Positions 19,683-30,962 are shown, counted from the stretch's first letter. The stretch: 62,859 nt of DNA from Corynebacterium senegalense (GCF_900411315.1 NZ_LS990887.1:1637596-1700454), one strand, 5' to 3'. Notes: generated from the letters alone by a model not told the origin. Numbers and translations: made by a program.

Positions 19683-19703
19683 GTTGAGCGCAACGGACTC
19701 AAG
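19683..19703. promoter_or_regulatory. HAIR operator (HspR) upstream of dnaK
   Basis: GTTGAGC-GCAACGG-ACTCAAG matches the HAIR inverted repeat CTTGAGT-N7-ACTCAAG except at the two outer left-arm bases. It lies just downstream of the SigH-like -10, where HspR binding would block initiation. A weaker copy, GTTGAGT-N7-AATCAAC, is at 19738-19758. HspR is encoded at the end of this operon, giving negative feedback. Confidence 0.75.
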
Positions 19704-19806
19704 GTCGCGGGAGTGACGTGTATAGTGGTTCCCGGAAGTTGAGTCCAAAGCAATCAACTTGTAGAGAACGCAACTCATCGAAACTCATCAGGAGGAATCA
19801 GAAAAT

Positions 19807-21648
<1,842 letters not shown>

Positions 21649-21659
21649 GGAGGGCGCTC

Positions 21660-22325
21660 ATGACCAAGGAGAACCCGCAGATGCCCACCGACCCGGGCGC
21701 ACCCGAGAACAACGACGAGCAGTACATCTCCCCGGACCAGGCCGAGTCCCTGGCCGACGAGGCCGCCGAGTCCGAGGCGCTCGAGGCTGACGAGGACCCC
21801 CTCTCAGTCGCCGTCGACGAGGACATCGACGACGTGGTGACTGAGGAGACCGAACCCGACGCCGACGGCGACGGGGCGGTCAGCGACGTCGAGCTCCAGC
21901 TCGCCGAGCGCACCGAGGACCTGCAGCGCGTGAGCGCCGAGTACGCCAACTACCGGCGCCGCACCGAGCGCGAGCGCACGCAGATCGCGGAGCAGTCCAA
22001 GGCCTCCGTGTTGACGCAGATGATCCCGCTCCTCGACGACCTCGACCTCGCCAAGCAGCACGGCGACCTCAACGAGGGCCCGCTCAAGGCCTTCGCCGAC
22101 AAGTTCCGCGCGCTGCTCGACACGCAGAAGGTTGCCCCCTTCGGCGCGGAGGGCGAGGACTTCGACCCGGAGATCCACGAGGCCGTGCAGGACCTGTCCA
22201 CCGGCGACAGCAAGGTGATCGGCACCGTCCTGCGCCAGGGCTACCGCGTCGGGGACCGCCTGGTGCGCAACGCGATGGTCATCATCGCCGACGCTGCCGG
22301 CACTGGCACCGACGAGGCCAACTAG
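21660..22325 (+). CDS. grpE: Nucleotide exchange factor GrpE
   Basis: This 221-residue protein has an acidic disordered N-terminus (about residues 1-75), a long helix [26 protein letters not shown], and the C-terminal beta domain with [23 protein letters not shown]. It releases ADP from DnaK. It starts 11 bases after dnaK with a GGAGGG ribosome site and is co-transcribed with it. Confidence 0.97.
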   Translation: MTKENPQMPTDPGAPENNDEQYISPDQAESLADEAAESEALEADEDPLSVAVDEDIDDVVTEETEPDADGDGAVSDVELQLAERTEDLQRVSAEYANYRRRTERERTQIAEQSKASVLTQMIPLLDDLDLAKQHGDLNEGPLKAFADKFRALLDTQKVAPFGAEGEDFDPEIHEAVQDLSTGDSKVIGTVLRQGYRVGDRLVRNAMVIIADAAGTGTDEAN

Positions 22326-22494
22326 CCCCTCCACCCAGAGGGCACCACGCGCCGGGGAGAGGTCGCGCCGAAACAATCGGGCGGTCCTCACCCCGGCGTT
22401 AGCTTTAGATACCCACTCCCGCGCCGGGCGCGGGGCAACAAACAGAACTTAGAATGAACACACCCACACTCTCGCGAAAGGAGGGGTGAAGCAG

Positions 22495-23682
22495 ATGGCT
22501 ATACAGCAGGAATGGGCCAACAAGGACTACTACGGCGACCTGGGGGTCTCCTCGAACGCGAGCGCCGCCGACATCAAGAAGGCGTACCGCAGGCTCGCGC
22601 GGGAAAACCACCCCGACTCCAATCCCGGCAACAAGGTGGCGGAGGAAAAATTCAAGCGCGTCGCCGAGGCCTACGACGTGCTCGGTGACGAGACGAAGCG
22701 CAAGGAGTACGACGAGCTCAAGTCCATGATCAACTCCGGGGGCTTCGGCCGCTTCGGAGGGGCAGGAGGCCCGGGCTTCCCGGGAGGGTTTCGCACGACG
22801 CAAACCGACTTCGACCTCGGAGACATCTTCGGAGGTGCCGCTGGTGGACAAGCTGCAGACGGCGGCCTTGGTGATATCTTCGGTAGCTTCTTTAACCGCG
22901 GCGGCGGTGCTGGCAGGAACGCTCGGCCGTCGCGGGGGGCCGACGTCGAAACGGAAATAAGCCTCGACTTCCGGGAGGCGGCCAAGGGCACGACCATCCC
23001 CGTCGAACTGACCGGCGAGGCCCCGTGCACCACCTGCCACGGCTCCGGCTCCAAGTCGGGCCACACCACGACATGCGACCTGTGCTCCGGCTCCGGGTTC
23101 ATCCGCGAAAACAGCGGCGGCTTCGGCATGGCGCGCCCGTGCACCAAGTGCGGCGGCACCGGCACGATCGTCGAGGACCCGTGCCCCACGTGCTCCGGCA
23201 CCGGAACGGTGCGGCGCACCCGCTCGATCACCGTGCGCATCCCCGCAGGCGTGGTCGACGGGCAGAAGGTGCGGCTGGCGGGGCAGGGCGAGGCCGGGCC
23301 GAACGGGACACCTGCCGGCGACCTCTTCGTCACAGTGCAGGTGCGCCCCGACAAGGTCTTCACCCGCTCGGGCGACGACCTCGAGGTGACCGTCCCCGTG
23401 TCCTTCGGCGAGCTCGCCCTGGGCGGGACCGTTACGGTGCCCACCCTGGACAACCGCGTCAAGGTGAAGGTCCCCGCCGGCACCCCGAGCGGGCGCACCC
23501 TGCGTGTGAAGGGCCGCGGCGTGCCGAAGCGCTCGGGCACCGCAGGCGACCTTCTGGTCACCGTCCAGGTGCAGGTGCCGAAGGACCTCGACCCCTCCGC
23601 CACCAGCGCCCTGCGCACCTACGCGCAGGCCGAGAAGGACTCCGGCTTCGACCCGCGCGCCGGGTGGGCCGGGCTGGCGTAG
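22495..23682 (+). CDS. dnaJ: Chaperone DnaJ (type I J-protein)
   Basis: This 395-residue protein has a J domain with the HPD motif (RENHPDSN), a Gly/Phe-rich linker ([18 protein letters not shown]), four zinc motifs ([32 protein letters not shown]) and the beta-sandwich client-binding domains. ATG 22495 is chosen because AAGGAGG lies ten bases upstream; the in-frame GTG at 22486 is too close to it. The 169-base gap after grpE holds a GC hairpin and a possible -10 TAGAAT near 22451, so an internal promoter is possible. Confidence 0.96.
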   Translation: MAIQQEWANKDYYGDLGVSSNASAADIKKAYRRLARENHPDSNPGNKVAEEKFKRVAEAYDVLGDETKRKEYDELKSMINSGGFGRFGGAGGPGFPGGFRTTQTDFDLGDIFGGAAGGQAADGGLGDIFGSFFNRGGGAGRNARPSRGADVETEISLDFREAAKGTTIPVELTGEAPCTTCHGSGSKSGHTTTCDLCSGSGFIRENSGGFGMARPCTKCGGTGTIVEDPCPTCSGTGTVRRTRSITVRIPAGVVDGQKVRLAGQGEAGPNGTPAGDLFVTVQVRPDKVFTRSGDDLEVTVPVSFGELALGGTVTVPTLDNRVKVKVPAGTPSGRTLRVKGRGVPKRSGTAGDLLVTVQVQVPKDLDPSATSALRTYAQAEKDSGFDPRAGWAGLA

Positions 23683-23692
23683 GAGGTGAGCC

Positions 23693-24103
23693 ATGGCAGC
23701 GGACACGCCACAGGAGTACTACGTCATCTCGGTTGCCGCAGAGCTCACGGGCATGCACGCCCAAACCCTGCGCACCTACGACCGCATGGGTCTGGTCACC
23801 CCCGCCCGCACGTCGGGAGGGGGCAGGCGATACTCGCGCCGCGACATCACGATGCTGCAGCGCATCCAGCACCTCTCCCAGGAGGAGGGGGTCAACCTCG
23901 CGGGGATCAAGACGATCATCGAGCTGACCAGCCAGATCGAGGAGCTGCAGTCGCAGCTTAACCACCAGAAGGAGCAGAACGACCAGCTGCGCCAGCGCCT
24001 GAGCGCAGGCTCGCGGCGCGGCGGCGAGCTCGTCCACGTGCCCCGCTCGACGGCGGTCGTCGCGTGGGAGCCCGCTTACCGACGCCGCCGCGACCCCCGC
24101 TGA
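23693..24103 (+). CDS. hspR: Heat shock repressor HspR (MerR family)
   Basis: This 136-residue MerR-type regulator has the HTH YVISVAAELTGMHAQTLRTYDRMGLVTPART and the wing GGGRRYSRRD, then a coiled coil (IIELTSQIEELQSQLNHQKEQNDQLRQRL) and a basic tail. It represses dnaK and clpB by binding HAIR repeats, both of which are visible in this window, and is known in actinomycetes to need DnaK as co-repressor. It is the last gene of the dnaK operon. Confidence 0.95.
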   Translation: MAADTPQEYYVISVAAELTGMHAQTLRTYDRMGLVTPARTSGGGRRYSRRDITMLQRIQHLSQEEGVNLAGIKTIIELTSQIEELQSQLNHQKEQNDQLRQRLSAGSRRGGELVHVPRSTAVVAWEPAYRRRRDPR

Positions 24104-24104
24104 C

Positions 24105-24119
24105 GGCCCCGGCGGGGCC
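24105..24119. terminator. Short GC hairpin between converging hspR and poxB
   Basis: GGCCCC-GGC-GGGGCC forms a six-pair stem directly between the two stop codons. There is no T-run on either strand, so terminator function is uncertain. Confidence 0.3.
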
Positions 24120-24124
24120 CGCCG

Positions 24125-25888
24125 CTACTTGAAGGTGATGGATGCGGCGGCGTCGATGTGGCGGATGTTGGCGCGGGCGAGATCGATCATCCGGCCCACG
24201 CCGCCGTCGAGCACCGTCTTCACCCCGGCGGTGGTGAACCCCTTCATCATGTCCCAGGTGATGTTCGGCGGCAGGGACAGCGCGTCGGGGTCGGTAACGA
24301 TGTCCACGAGCACCGGGCCGTCGTAGGCGAGCGCCTCCTTGAGGGTGGGGCGCAGCTCCTTCGGATCCTCGATGCGGAAGGACTTGATGCCCGCGCCCTC
24401 AGCGATCGCGGCGAAGTTGACCTGCTCGTGGTCCGTTTCGTGTTCGGGGAAGCCCTCGACGAGCATCTCGAGCTTGACCATGCCGAGCGAGGAGTTGTTG
24501 AACACGACGGTCTTGATGGGCAGGTTGTGCAGCTTCACGGTGAGCAGCTCTCCCATGAGCATCCCCAGGCCGCCGTCGCCGGACCAGGAAATCACCTGGC
24601 GGTCCGGGAAGGCGGCCTGCACGCCGATGGCCTGGGGCAGCGCGTTGGCCATGGTGCCGTGCAGGAAGGAGGCCGACTCGTCGCGCCTGCCGTTCGGGGT
24701 GAGGTAGCGCGAGGACCACACGTTGCACATGCCGGTGTCGACGGTGAAGTAGGCGTCGTCGTCCGCGAGCTCGTCGAGCACCTTCGCCGCGAGCTCGGGG
24801 TGGATCGGCACCCGGGACTCCTGGGCCTCGGAGGTGTACTTGTCCACCACGTCCTCGAGCAGTTCGTGGTGGCGCTTGAGCATCGCGTCGAGGAAGGAGC
24901 GGTCCGTCTTCTCTTCGACGTGGGGCAGGATGTTGTCGATGACGCTGCGCACGTCGCCGACCACCGGGTACTTCACCGGGGTGCGGCGGCCGATGTGGGT
25001 GCCGTCGATGTCGATCTGCGCGACGTTGTCGTGCGGCAGCCAGTCCGTGTAGGGGAAGTCGGTGCCCACCATGATGAACAGGTCGGCCTTCTTTGAGGCC
25101 TCGTGGCAGGCGCCGTAGCCGAGCAGGCCCGACATGCCGACATCGAAGGGGTTGTCGTACTCGATGTACATCTTGCCGCGGAAGGAGTGCCCCACTGGGG
25201 CCTTGATCTTTTCGGCGAGGGCGAACAGCTCTTCGCGGGCGTCACGGGCCCCGTATCCCGCGAAGAGGGTGACGGTGTCCGCCTCGTTGATCGCGGCGAC
25301 GAGGCGGGCGGCCTCGGCGGGGTCGGGGAAGACGCGCTTGTCCGCGCCGGTGGCGTACACGGAATCGGCGGGGCTCGGCGCGGAGCTGACCTCGGCGGCG
25401 AACACGTCGCCGGGGATGACCATGACGGATACGCCGTTGCCGGCCATCGTGTTCTGGATCGCGTTGTGGAGAACGCGCATGCCCTGGTCTGGGGAGTTGA
25501 CCACCTCGCGGTAGGAGGAGCACTCCTGGAAGAGGTACTCGGGGTGGGTCTCCTGGAAGAAGGCGGAGCCGATCTCGGCGGAGGGGATGTGCGAGGCGAT
25601 GGCGAGCACCTTCGCGCCGTTGCGGTGGGCCTCGAAGAGCCCCTGCACGAAGTGGGTGTTGCCCGGGCCGCACGAGCCACCGCAGACGGCAAGCTCGTCG
25701 GCGGCGAGCGAGTCGGCGCCCGCGGCGAAGGCGGCCGCCTCCTCGTTGCGGACGTGGATCCACTCGATGTCGTGCTTGCGCACCGCGTCGGACAGGGGGT
25801 TAAGGGAGTCGCCGACGAGGCCGTAGATGCGGGTGACGCCGAGCTCCTCCAGCTTGGATACAAGCCGGTCAGCAAAGGTGGCTGCCAT
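24125..25888 (-). CDS. poxB: Pyruvate:quinone oxidoreductase (pyruvate oxidase, PoxB/Pqo)
   Basis: This 587-residue ThDP/FAD enzyme decarboxylates pyruvate to acetate and CO2 and passes electrons to menaquinone at the membrane. The N-terminal PYR domain has the activating Glu in HVRNEEAAAFAAGADS. The central FAD domain follows, and the PP domain carries the ThDP motif SGDGG...NN (SGDGGLGMLMGELL to VVFNNSSLGM, near residue 435). The C-terminal region matches the lipid-activated amphipathic end expected of PoxB. Start ATG 25888 has GAAGGAGA upstream. It gives a second acetate route beside pta-ackA. Confidence 0.92.
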   Translation of the reverse strand: MAATFADRLVSKLEELGVTRIYGLVGDSLNPLSDAVRKHDIEWIHVRNEEAAAFAAGADSLAADELAVCGGSCGPGNTHFVQGLFEAHRNGAKVLAIASHIPSAEIGSAFFQETHPEYLFQECSSYREVVNSPDQGMRVLHNAIQNTMAGNGVSVMVIPGDVFAAEVSSAPSPADSVYATGADKRVFPDPAEAARLVAAINEADTVTLFAGYGARDAREELFALAEKIKAPVGHSFRGKMYIEYDNPFDVGMSGLLGYGACHEASKKADLFIMVGTDFPYTDWLPHDNVAQIDIDGTHIGRRTPVKYPVVGDVRSVIDNILPHVEEKTDRSFLDAMLKRHHELLEDVVDKYTSEAQESRVPIHPELAAKVLDELADDDAYFTVDTGMCNVWSSRYLTPNGRRDESASFLHGTMANALPQAIGVQAAFPDRQVISWSGDGGLGMLMGELLTVKLHNLPIKTVVFNNSSLGMVKLEMLVEGFPEHETDHEQVNFAAIAEGAGIKSFRIEDPKELRPTLKEALAYDGPVLVDIVTDPDALSLPPNITWDMMKGFTTAGVKTVLDGGVGRMIDLARANIRHIDAAASITFK

Positions 25889-25955
25889 GATTCTCCTTCA
25901 CGTGTTGACTTTTTCTGACGAGTAATTAACACCTCCATTCGTACACGCTTCGCCG

Positions 25956-27113
25956 CTAGCGGGGCGGGGAGGAGAGCGCGCGCAGGAAGTCGGGGTCCGT
26001 GAAGTACGCCGAGTGGCCACCCTCGACGCCCTCCACAACGGTGGCGCCGAAGGAGGGGTCCGAGGGTGAGTAACCGTGCACGGCGCGGTCGCGGTAGCGC
26101 AGCCCGGTGATGGGGTCGGTGTCGGCGTCGACGACAAACACGGCGGGATCCTCGCCGAGCAGACGCATGTCCGCGGCCGAGCGCACGGGGACACCGGGGG
26201 AGCCGAGCAGCCACAGCTCGTCGGCGTACAGGCCCGGCTCGCCCGCCGCGTGGGCCGCGACGACCGTGCCGTAGCTGTGCGCCAGGATGGTCTTCCGGGC
26301 GTGCGGGAAGCGCTCCTCCACGGCGATCTGGAAGGCGGCGAGCTTCTCCCCGCCCTCGCGCGCGGCCGCGGGGTTGATGCCGAGCGGGACGTCCGGGGGC
26401 GGGCGGTAGCCCTGCCACACCACGACGGCACCCCCGGTGGCCTCAGCGATCCGGCGGGCCTTGTCCAGCTCGCCGGCCAGCTTCTCGGGGCGGCCCGTCG
26501 ACACCCCGGCGACGAGGGTCGTGACGCGGGCCGGGTCCGTCGCGTCGCCGACCAGCACCGTTGTGCCGCCGGGGCCGGACTCCAGGATGAGCCCGCCCGC
26601 CGCGTGTACCTCCCGGATCGTCGCGGCCGGGACGGTTGGGAGGTTGCTGGCGTGGATCTCCTCGAGGGAGTCGAAGGGGCGCTGCACCAGCTGGGGCGCG
26701 CCGGGCTCGGCCGGGCCGAGGGCGGCGAGCCGCATCGCCGCCGCAGCAGCGGTGTCCAGGAGCCAGGCCATCATGTTGAGCCACTCGATGGCCTGCGCGC
26801 GGCCGAAGTTGTCGGCGAGGTCCGCGAGCTGGTCCAGCTTTTCCTGGGCGGACGCGGCGGAGGCGAGGATCTGGGAGGCGTGGTGCAGCAGGGCGGAGCG
26901 GCGCAGGAACGCCTGCGCGATCTCGGCCAGGCGGGCCAGCGCGGCGTCGGCGGCGGGCCCGGCGAAACCGGTGGCGTCGATGCGCCGGGCCGCCTCCCGG
27001 GTGTCGGCGGCGCGGGCGGCGAGCAGCCCGGCCGCGTGGGCGAGCGCCTCGGCCGAGCCGGCCAGCTCGGCAGCGCGCAGGGGCGGGGCGTAGACCGCGG
27101 CCGGCGCGCTCAC
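25956..27113 (-). CDS. DUF1023 alpha/beta hydrolase
   Basis: This 385-residue protein starts with GTG at 27113 overlapping the stop of the small upstream gene (GTGA). The N-terminal 150 residues are Ala-rich helices (AAELAGSAEALAHAAGLLAARAADTREAARR) resembling WXG100/EspG-like helical bundles. The C-terminal half is a DUF1023 alpha/beta hydrolase with the nucleophile elbow ILAHSYGTVVAA, an Asp in FVVDADTDPITGL and a final His in VEGGHSAYF. No signal peptide is visible. Substrate unknown; a lipase/esterase-type reaction is the family inference. It forms a two-gene unit with the 86-residue protein. Confidence 0.8.
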   Translation of the reverse strand: MSAPAAVYAPPLRAAELAGSAEALAHAAGLLAARAADTREAARRIDATGFAGPAADAALARLAEIAQAFLRRSALLHHASQILASAASAQEKLDQLADLADNFGRAQAIEWLNMMAWLLDTAAAAAMRLAALGPAEPGAPQLVQRPFDSLEEIHASNLPTVPAATIREVHAAGGLILESGPGGTTVLVGDATDPARVTTLVAGVSTGRPEKLAGELDKARRIAEATGGAVVVWQGYRPPPDVPLGINPAAAREGGEKLAAFQIAVEERFPHARKTILAHSYGTVVAAHAAGEPGLYADELWLLGSPGVPVRSAADMRLLGEDPAVFVVDADTDPITGLRYRDRAVHGYSPSDPSFGATVVEGVEGGHSAYFTDPDFLRALSSPPR

Positions 27114-27370
27114 GGGGCGCCCCCGCCGAGGCGCGCGGCGACCTGGGAGTCCAGGCGGTGGACGGTGTCGGCGAAGTCGGCGATCGACGCGGTGTGGTCG
27201 TGGGCGGCGGTGGTGGTGGCGTCGATAAGCGTGGCCCAGCGGCGCTGCGCCTCGTCGAGCGCTGCGGCGAGCGCGCCGGGCGAGAGCTGGGCGCGGGGCG
27301 GGTCGGGCCAGTCGGGCAGGCTCTCGCGGGCGGCGCGGGCGGTGGCGGTGGTGAGGCGCAGGAAATTCAT
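27110..27370 (-). CDS. Small helical protein (86 aa), partner of the DUF1023 hydrolase
   Basis: ATG at 27370 opens an 86-residue frame reading MNFLRLTTATARAARESLPD, then a long amphipathic region with LAAALDEAQRRWATLIDA and TASIADFADTVHRLDSQVAARL. Its size and two-helix look recall WXG100/ESX-like proteins, but no WXG is present, only RRWATL between the helices. Overlap with the hydrolase gene (GTGA) indicates coupled synthesis and possibly a complex. No family is recognised with confidence. Confidence 0.6.
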   Translation of the reverse strand: MNFLRLTTATARAARESLPDWPDPPRAQLSPGALAAALDEAQRRWATLIDATTTAAHDHTASIADFADTVHRLDSQVAARLGGGAP

Positions 27371-27458
27371 GGGCACAGCATGCGCACGGCGGCGCGGCGC
27401 GGCAACGGTGCCTGCTGCGGCCTGTGGACAACCCGTGGTGCGGGAGGAGTTTTCCACA

Positions 27459-27464
27459 TATCGT
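27459..27464 (+). promoter_or_regulatory. -10 box of the nitrilase-family gene (leaderless)
   Basis: TATCGT is followed by six bases and the ATG at 27471. A GGGAGGAG lies too far upstream (about 21 bases) to be the ribosome site, which supports a leaderless start. Confidence 0.45.
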
Positions 27465-27470
27465 GGCGTC

Positions 27471-28262
27471 ATGAAGATCGCGCTGTTGCAGGTCATCACC
27501 ACGGGTGATAAGCAGGAGAATCTGGCCCTCGTCACCCCGCGGATCCGCGAGGCGGCCGCGGCGGGAGCCACCCTGATCGTGCTGCCGGAGGCGACGATGC
27601 AGGCCTTCAACCAGGGCAGACTGGACACGCAGGCGGAGGACCTCGACGGCCCGTTCGCCACCGGATTGCGCGCGCTCGCCGAGGAGCTGGGGGTGACGAT
27701 CGTGGCGGGAATGTTCCGCCCGGCGGACACCCGGGGCGGGCTCAACCGCGTCTACAACACCGCGCTCATCACCGGCGGCGGGGTGCACAAGGGCTACGAC
27801 AAGATCCACACCTTCGATGCCTTCGACTACCGCGAATCCGACACCGTCAAACCGGGTTCCGAGCTGGTCACCTTCACCCACGAGGGCACGGTCGTGGGCG
27901 TGGCCACGTGCTACGACGCCCGCTTCCCGGAGCAGTTCAAGGACCTCGCCCGGCTCGGCGCCGAGGTCATTGTCGTGCCCACGAGCTGGGCCGACGGCGA
28001 GGGAAAGCTGGAGCAGTGGCGGGCGCTCACCGTCGCGCGGGCCCTGGACTCCGGCACCTTCGTCGCGGCGGCGGGCCAGGCCCGGCCGGGAGGGCCGGAA
28101 AAGGCGGGGGAGCCGAGCGGGCCGACGGGGATCGGCCACTCCGTCGTGGTGGGGCCGACGGGCCGCAGGCTCGCGGAGGCTGGCTACGGGGAGGACACCC
28201 TCGTCGTCGACATCGACACCGCCGAGGCCGCCGCCGCCCGACGCGCCCTGCCCCTGCTCTAA
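27471..28262 (+). CDS. Carbon-nitrogen hydrolase (nitrilase superfamily, Nit/omega-amidase-like)
   Basis: This 263-residue single-domain nitrilase-superfamily protein has the catalytic triad Glu40 (LPEAT), Lys111 (GYDKIHTFD) and Cys147 (VATCYDARFPEQ). The HTFDAFDYRESDTVKPG loop is typical of the Nit branch, which hydrolyses deaminated glutathione or omega-amides such as 2-oxoglutaramate. It is monocistronic between the DUF1023 pair and the flavohemoprotein-like gene, so the context does not decide the substrate. Confidence 0.85.
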   Translation: MKIALLQVITTGDKQENLALVTPRIREAAAAGATLIVLPEATMQAFNQGRLDTQAEDLDGPFATGLRALAEELGVTIVAGMFRPADTRGGLNRVYNTALITGGGVHKGYDKIHTFDAFDYRESDTVKPGSELVTFTHEGTVVGVATCYDARFPEQFKDLARLGAEVIVVPTSWADGEGKLEQWRALTVARALDSGTFVAAAGQARPGGPEKAGEPSGPTGIGHSVVVGPTGRRLAEAGYGEDTLVVDIDTAEAAAARRALPLL

Positions 28263-28272
28263 AATCCCGCGG

Positions 28273-29313
28273 TCAGGCCCACATCGTGGGGGCGTCGGGG
28301 GCGATTTCGAGGACGTCGCCAGCACCCGCCCCGCGGAGGCCCGAGGCGATCGCCCGCACGCTTGCCGACGCCCCACTGACCACCACCCTGCGACCCCACC
28401 ACAGCTCGGGCGGCACTGCCGAGCCCAGCGGGGCGCGCGAGACGGAGAACCAGTCGTGCGCCTCGGCGAGGGCGGAAAACACCCGGTAGTCGTAGTGGTC
28501 GCGCCGGGTGCCCGCCTGCAGGCGGAGGTGGACGTCCGGCCGCTCGGCGCTGTCCAGGAACCCGAAGGCGAGGGCCTTGGCCGCGGCTGCCCCGGTACCC
28601 GCCGCGACGATGAGCAGGGCCTCCTCGGGCTCGCAGCGGACCACGGGCCCGCGCGCCGCGCCGAGGGTGACGTAGCTGCCGGCCACGGGCGCGAACTCGT
28701 CGGTGACGTGGAACTCGAGCTGGCCGAAGGGGTTGGCGGGCAGCGCGGGGACGAGGTTGCGCCACACACCGGGGCGGGCGGTGTCCATGACGGGGACGAA
28801 CTGGCCGGGCAGGTAGCTCAGCTCCATGCCGGCCTCCAGCCGGACCACCTTGACGCGCCCGTCCGATCCCCTTTCGGAGACGGAGGCGACCTGGGCGGCG
28901 GTCGCTGCCGGGATCCCCGCGGTGTCGGCGGCGGCGGCCTCGCGCTGCATGACGTCCGCGGTGGCGTCGACAATCGCGAGCGCGGCCGGAACCTCAGCCA
29001 GACCGGCGGGCTCGAGGGCGCGGTGGGCGGCCGCTGCAAAGTCGGAGTAGGCGGAGGCGGGGAAGCCGAAGCGGCGGAAGTCCAGGGCGAAGGCGCGCAG
29101 GCGGCGGGCCACGGCGGGGGTCAGCGCGCCGTCGGGAGACTGGAAGAGAAGCCAGCGGAGGGCGTCGACAAGCGAAGGCGGGACCGTGTCCGTGCCTGCG
29201 GGGAAGATGCCGCGGGCGTGAGGCACGGACCCGACGAGCTCCTCGAAGTAGCGGCGCCGGATGACCTCGCTGTTCGCGTCGAGGTAGTCGACCAATGCTG
29301 AAAACCTGCCCAT
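28273..29313 (-). CDS. Degenerate flavohemoprotein-like protein (globin fold + reductase)
   Basis: This 346-residue protein has an N-terminal globin-like helical domain (to about residue 135) followed by an FAD/NAD reductase module (LSYLPGQFVPVMD, then LLIVAAGTGAAAAKAL), the Hmp order. Key residues differ from true flavohemoglobins. The KHASLG segment with the proximal heme His reads DFRRFG. The FAD RxYS motif is RNLV. The NAD GGxGxTP loop is AGTGAAA. It may lack heme and perhaps flavin. An orthologue exists in C. glutamicum at the same place near gltS and clpB, from memory. Divergent from gltS. Confidence 0.7.
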   Translation of the reverse strand: MGRFSALVDYLDANSEVIRRRYFEELVGSVPHARGIFPAGTDTVPPSLVDALRWLLFQSPDGALTPAVARRLRAFALDFRRFGFPASAYSDFAAAAHRALEPAGLAEVPAALAIVDATADVMQREAAAADTAGIPAATAAQVASVSERGSDGRVKVVRLEAGMELSYLPGQFVPVMDTARPGVWRNLVPALPANPFGQLEFHVTDEFAPVAGSYVTLGAARGPVVRCEPEEALLIVAAGTGAAAAKALAFGFLDSAERPDVHLRLQAGTRRDHYDYRVFSALAEAHDWFSVSRAPLGSAVPPELWWGRRVVVSGASASVRAIASGLRGAGAGDVLEIAPDAPTMWA

Positions 29314-29419
29314 GCAATCAAGGGTACTGATTGAGGAAAAACCGCCGGTTTCGGTTACTCTTCCCTCGGAAACTGCACATCCGGGGTCGCGTGCCCCGCA
29401 TCAATGGGAGGGCTCGCCG

Positions 29420-30826
29420 GTGGAATACACCCCGTACACGCTGCTTCTCGACATCGGGTGGATCTCCATCCTGCTGATCATCGGAAACGCTCTGCGCAAC
29501 CGGTTGAGAATCCTCCAGGCCCTCCTCCTTCCCGCACCGATCACCGCCGGCCTCATCGGGCTGCTGCTCGGCCCGGAGGTCCTCGGCCTGATCAACTGGT
29601 CCGACAAGATCGGCGCCTACACCACCATCCTCATCGCCGTCGTGTTCGCCTCCATGGCGTACTCCATGGAGATGGGCGGCTCCGTCGCCTCCGGCGCGCG
29701 CAACATGTGGGGCTACTCCACCGCGATGTTCATGGGGCAGTGGGGCATCTTCGTGCTGCTCGGCCTCTACCTCTTCGCGCCGCTGTTCGGCACCGAGCCG
29801 TGGTTCGGCATGATGCTGCCGGTCGGCTTCGTCGGCGGTTTCGGCACGGCCGCGGCCGTTGGCTCGTCGCTGGAGGAGATCGGCTTCGCCGAGGCGTCGT
29901 CCATCGGCTTCACCTCCGCCACCGTGGGCACTCTCGTCGCCATCGTCGGCGGCGTCATCGTGGCCAACTGGGGCATTCGCAAGGGCAAGGCCACGGAGCT
30001 GCAGGGCAAGCTTCCCGACGACCTGCGCACCGGCTACATCGGCAACCTCGACGAGCGCCCCTCCATCGGCAAGGCCACCACCAACCCGTCCTCGATCGAG
30101 CCGCTCGCCCTGCACGGCGGCTTCATCATCTTCACCGTGCTCATCGCCTACATGCTCAACGGGCTGATCAAGGACCAGTGGCCCAACGTGTCCATCCCGC
30201 TGTTCGCCATGTCCTTCGTGGTCGGCCTGGTCGGCCGACTCCTGCTCCGCGCGACGGGCCGGGGCGACTTCCTCGACCGCGACACCATCACCACCATCTC
30301 CGGCGCGGCGACCGACTACATGATCGCCTTCGGCATCGCCTCCATCGTCCCCGCCGCGCTGGCGGGGTACTGGCAGGCGCTGGTGCTGATGTTCGTCCTC
30401 GGCACGATCTTCTGCGTCGTGTGGATGCTGTGGGCGGGCCCGCTCTTCTTCGGCGAATACTGGCTCGAGCGAGGCATCTTCGGCTGGGGCTGGGCCACCG
30501 CCGCCGTCGCGACCGGCATCGCCCTGCTCAAGATGGTCGACCCCAAGCTCAAGTCCGGCACCCTCAACGAGTACGGCGTGGCCTACGTCGGCTTCGCCCC
30601 CTTCGAGATCGGCATGACCATCCTCGCTCCCATCGCGGTGATCGCTGGCTTCACGACGGGCTTCGGCTGGGCCTCCTTCGCCATCGCCGTCGCCGTGATC
30701 GTGGTGGCTTACGCCTTGAAGTGGGTGCCCGCCGACAAGCACGGCACGGCCTGGAAGACCCGGCACGAGGTCTTCGGCTCCGACGATGGCGGAATCACCC
30801 GCGGCAAGCTGATCAACAACGACTAG
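29420..30826 (+). CDS. gltS: GltS-family sodium:glutamate symporter-like protein
   Basis: This 468-residue membrane protein has about 10-12 hydrophobic segments and the internal inverted duplication of GltS carriers, seen in the related glycine-rich stretches GFVGGFGTAAAVGSSLEE and, in the second half, SGAATDYMIAFGIAS. It should import glutamate with Na+. The GTG at 29420 is preceded by GGGAGGG at suitable spacing. The upstream 106-base gap with the flavohemoprotein-like gene must contain both promoters; I see no clear operator. A terminator follows. Confidence 0.82.
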   Translation: MEYTPYTLLLDIGWISILLIIGNALRNRLRILQALLLPAPITAGLIGLLLGPEVLGLINWSDKIGAYTTILIAVVFASMAYSMEMGGSVASGARNMWGYSTAMFMGQWGIFVLLGLYLFAPLFGTEPWFGMMLPVGFVGGFGTAAAVGSSLEEIGFAEASSIGFTSATVGTLVAIVGGVIVANWGIRKGKATELQGKLPDDLRTGYIGNLDERPSIGKATTNPSSIEPLALHGGFIIFTVLIAYMLNGLIKDQWPNVSIPLFAMSFVVGLVGRLLLRATGRGDFLDRDTITTISGAATDYMIAFGIASIVPAALAGYWQALVLMFVLGTIFCVVWMLWAGPLFFGEYWLERGIFGWGWATAAVATGIALLKMVDPKLKSGTLNEYGVAYVGFAPFEIGMTILAPIAVIAGFTTGFGWASFAIAVAVIVVAYALKWVPADKHGTAWKTRHEVFGSDDGGITRGKLINND

Positions 30827-30853
30827 ATCTCTTCTCACGGTCCCGTCCGCACG

Positions 30854-30883
30854 GCCCGCGACGCCCACGTGGCGCTCGCGGGC
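30854..30883 (+). terminator. Terminator after gltS
   Basis: GCCCGCGACGCC and GGCGCTCGCGGGC form a 12-pair stem with one mismatch and a five-base loop, followed by TTTG, 28 bases after the gltS stop. Confidence 0.75.
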
Positions 30884-30962
30884 TTTGTGCGTTGGCGCGC
30901 TGGGGATGCCGGGACTGCGCGCCGGGACAGCGCGCCGGGAGACCGGAATCGAAAATTCTTTA

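Noticed and set aside
27114..28769. Upstream extension of the DUF1023 frame to 28769
   Set aside because: The extension runs antisense to the nitrilase-family gene and has shadow composition. The GTG at 27113 overlaps the previous stop and begins the real protein.
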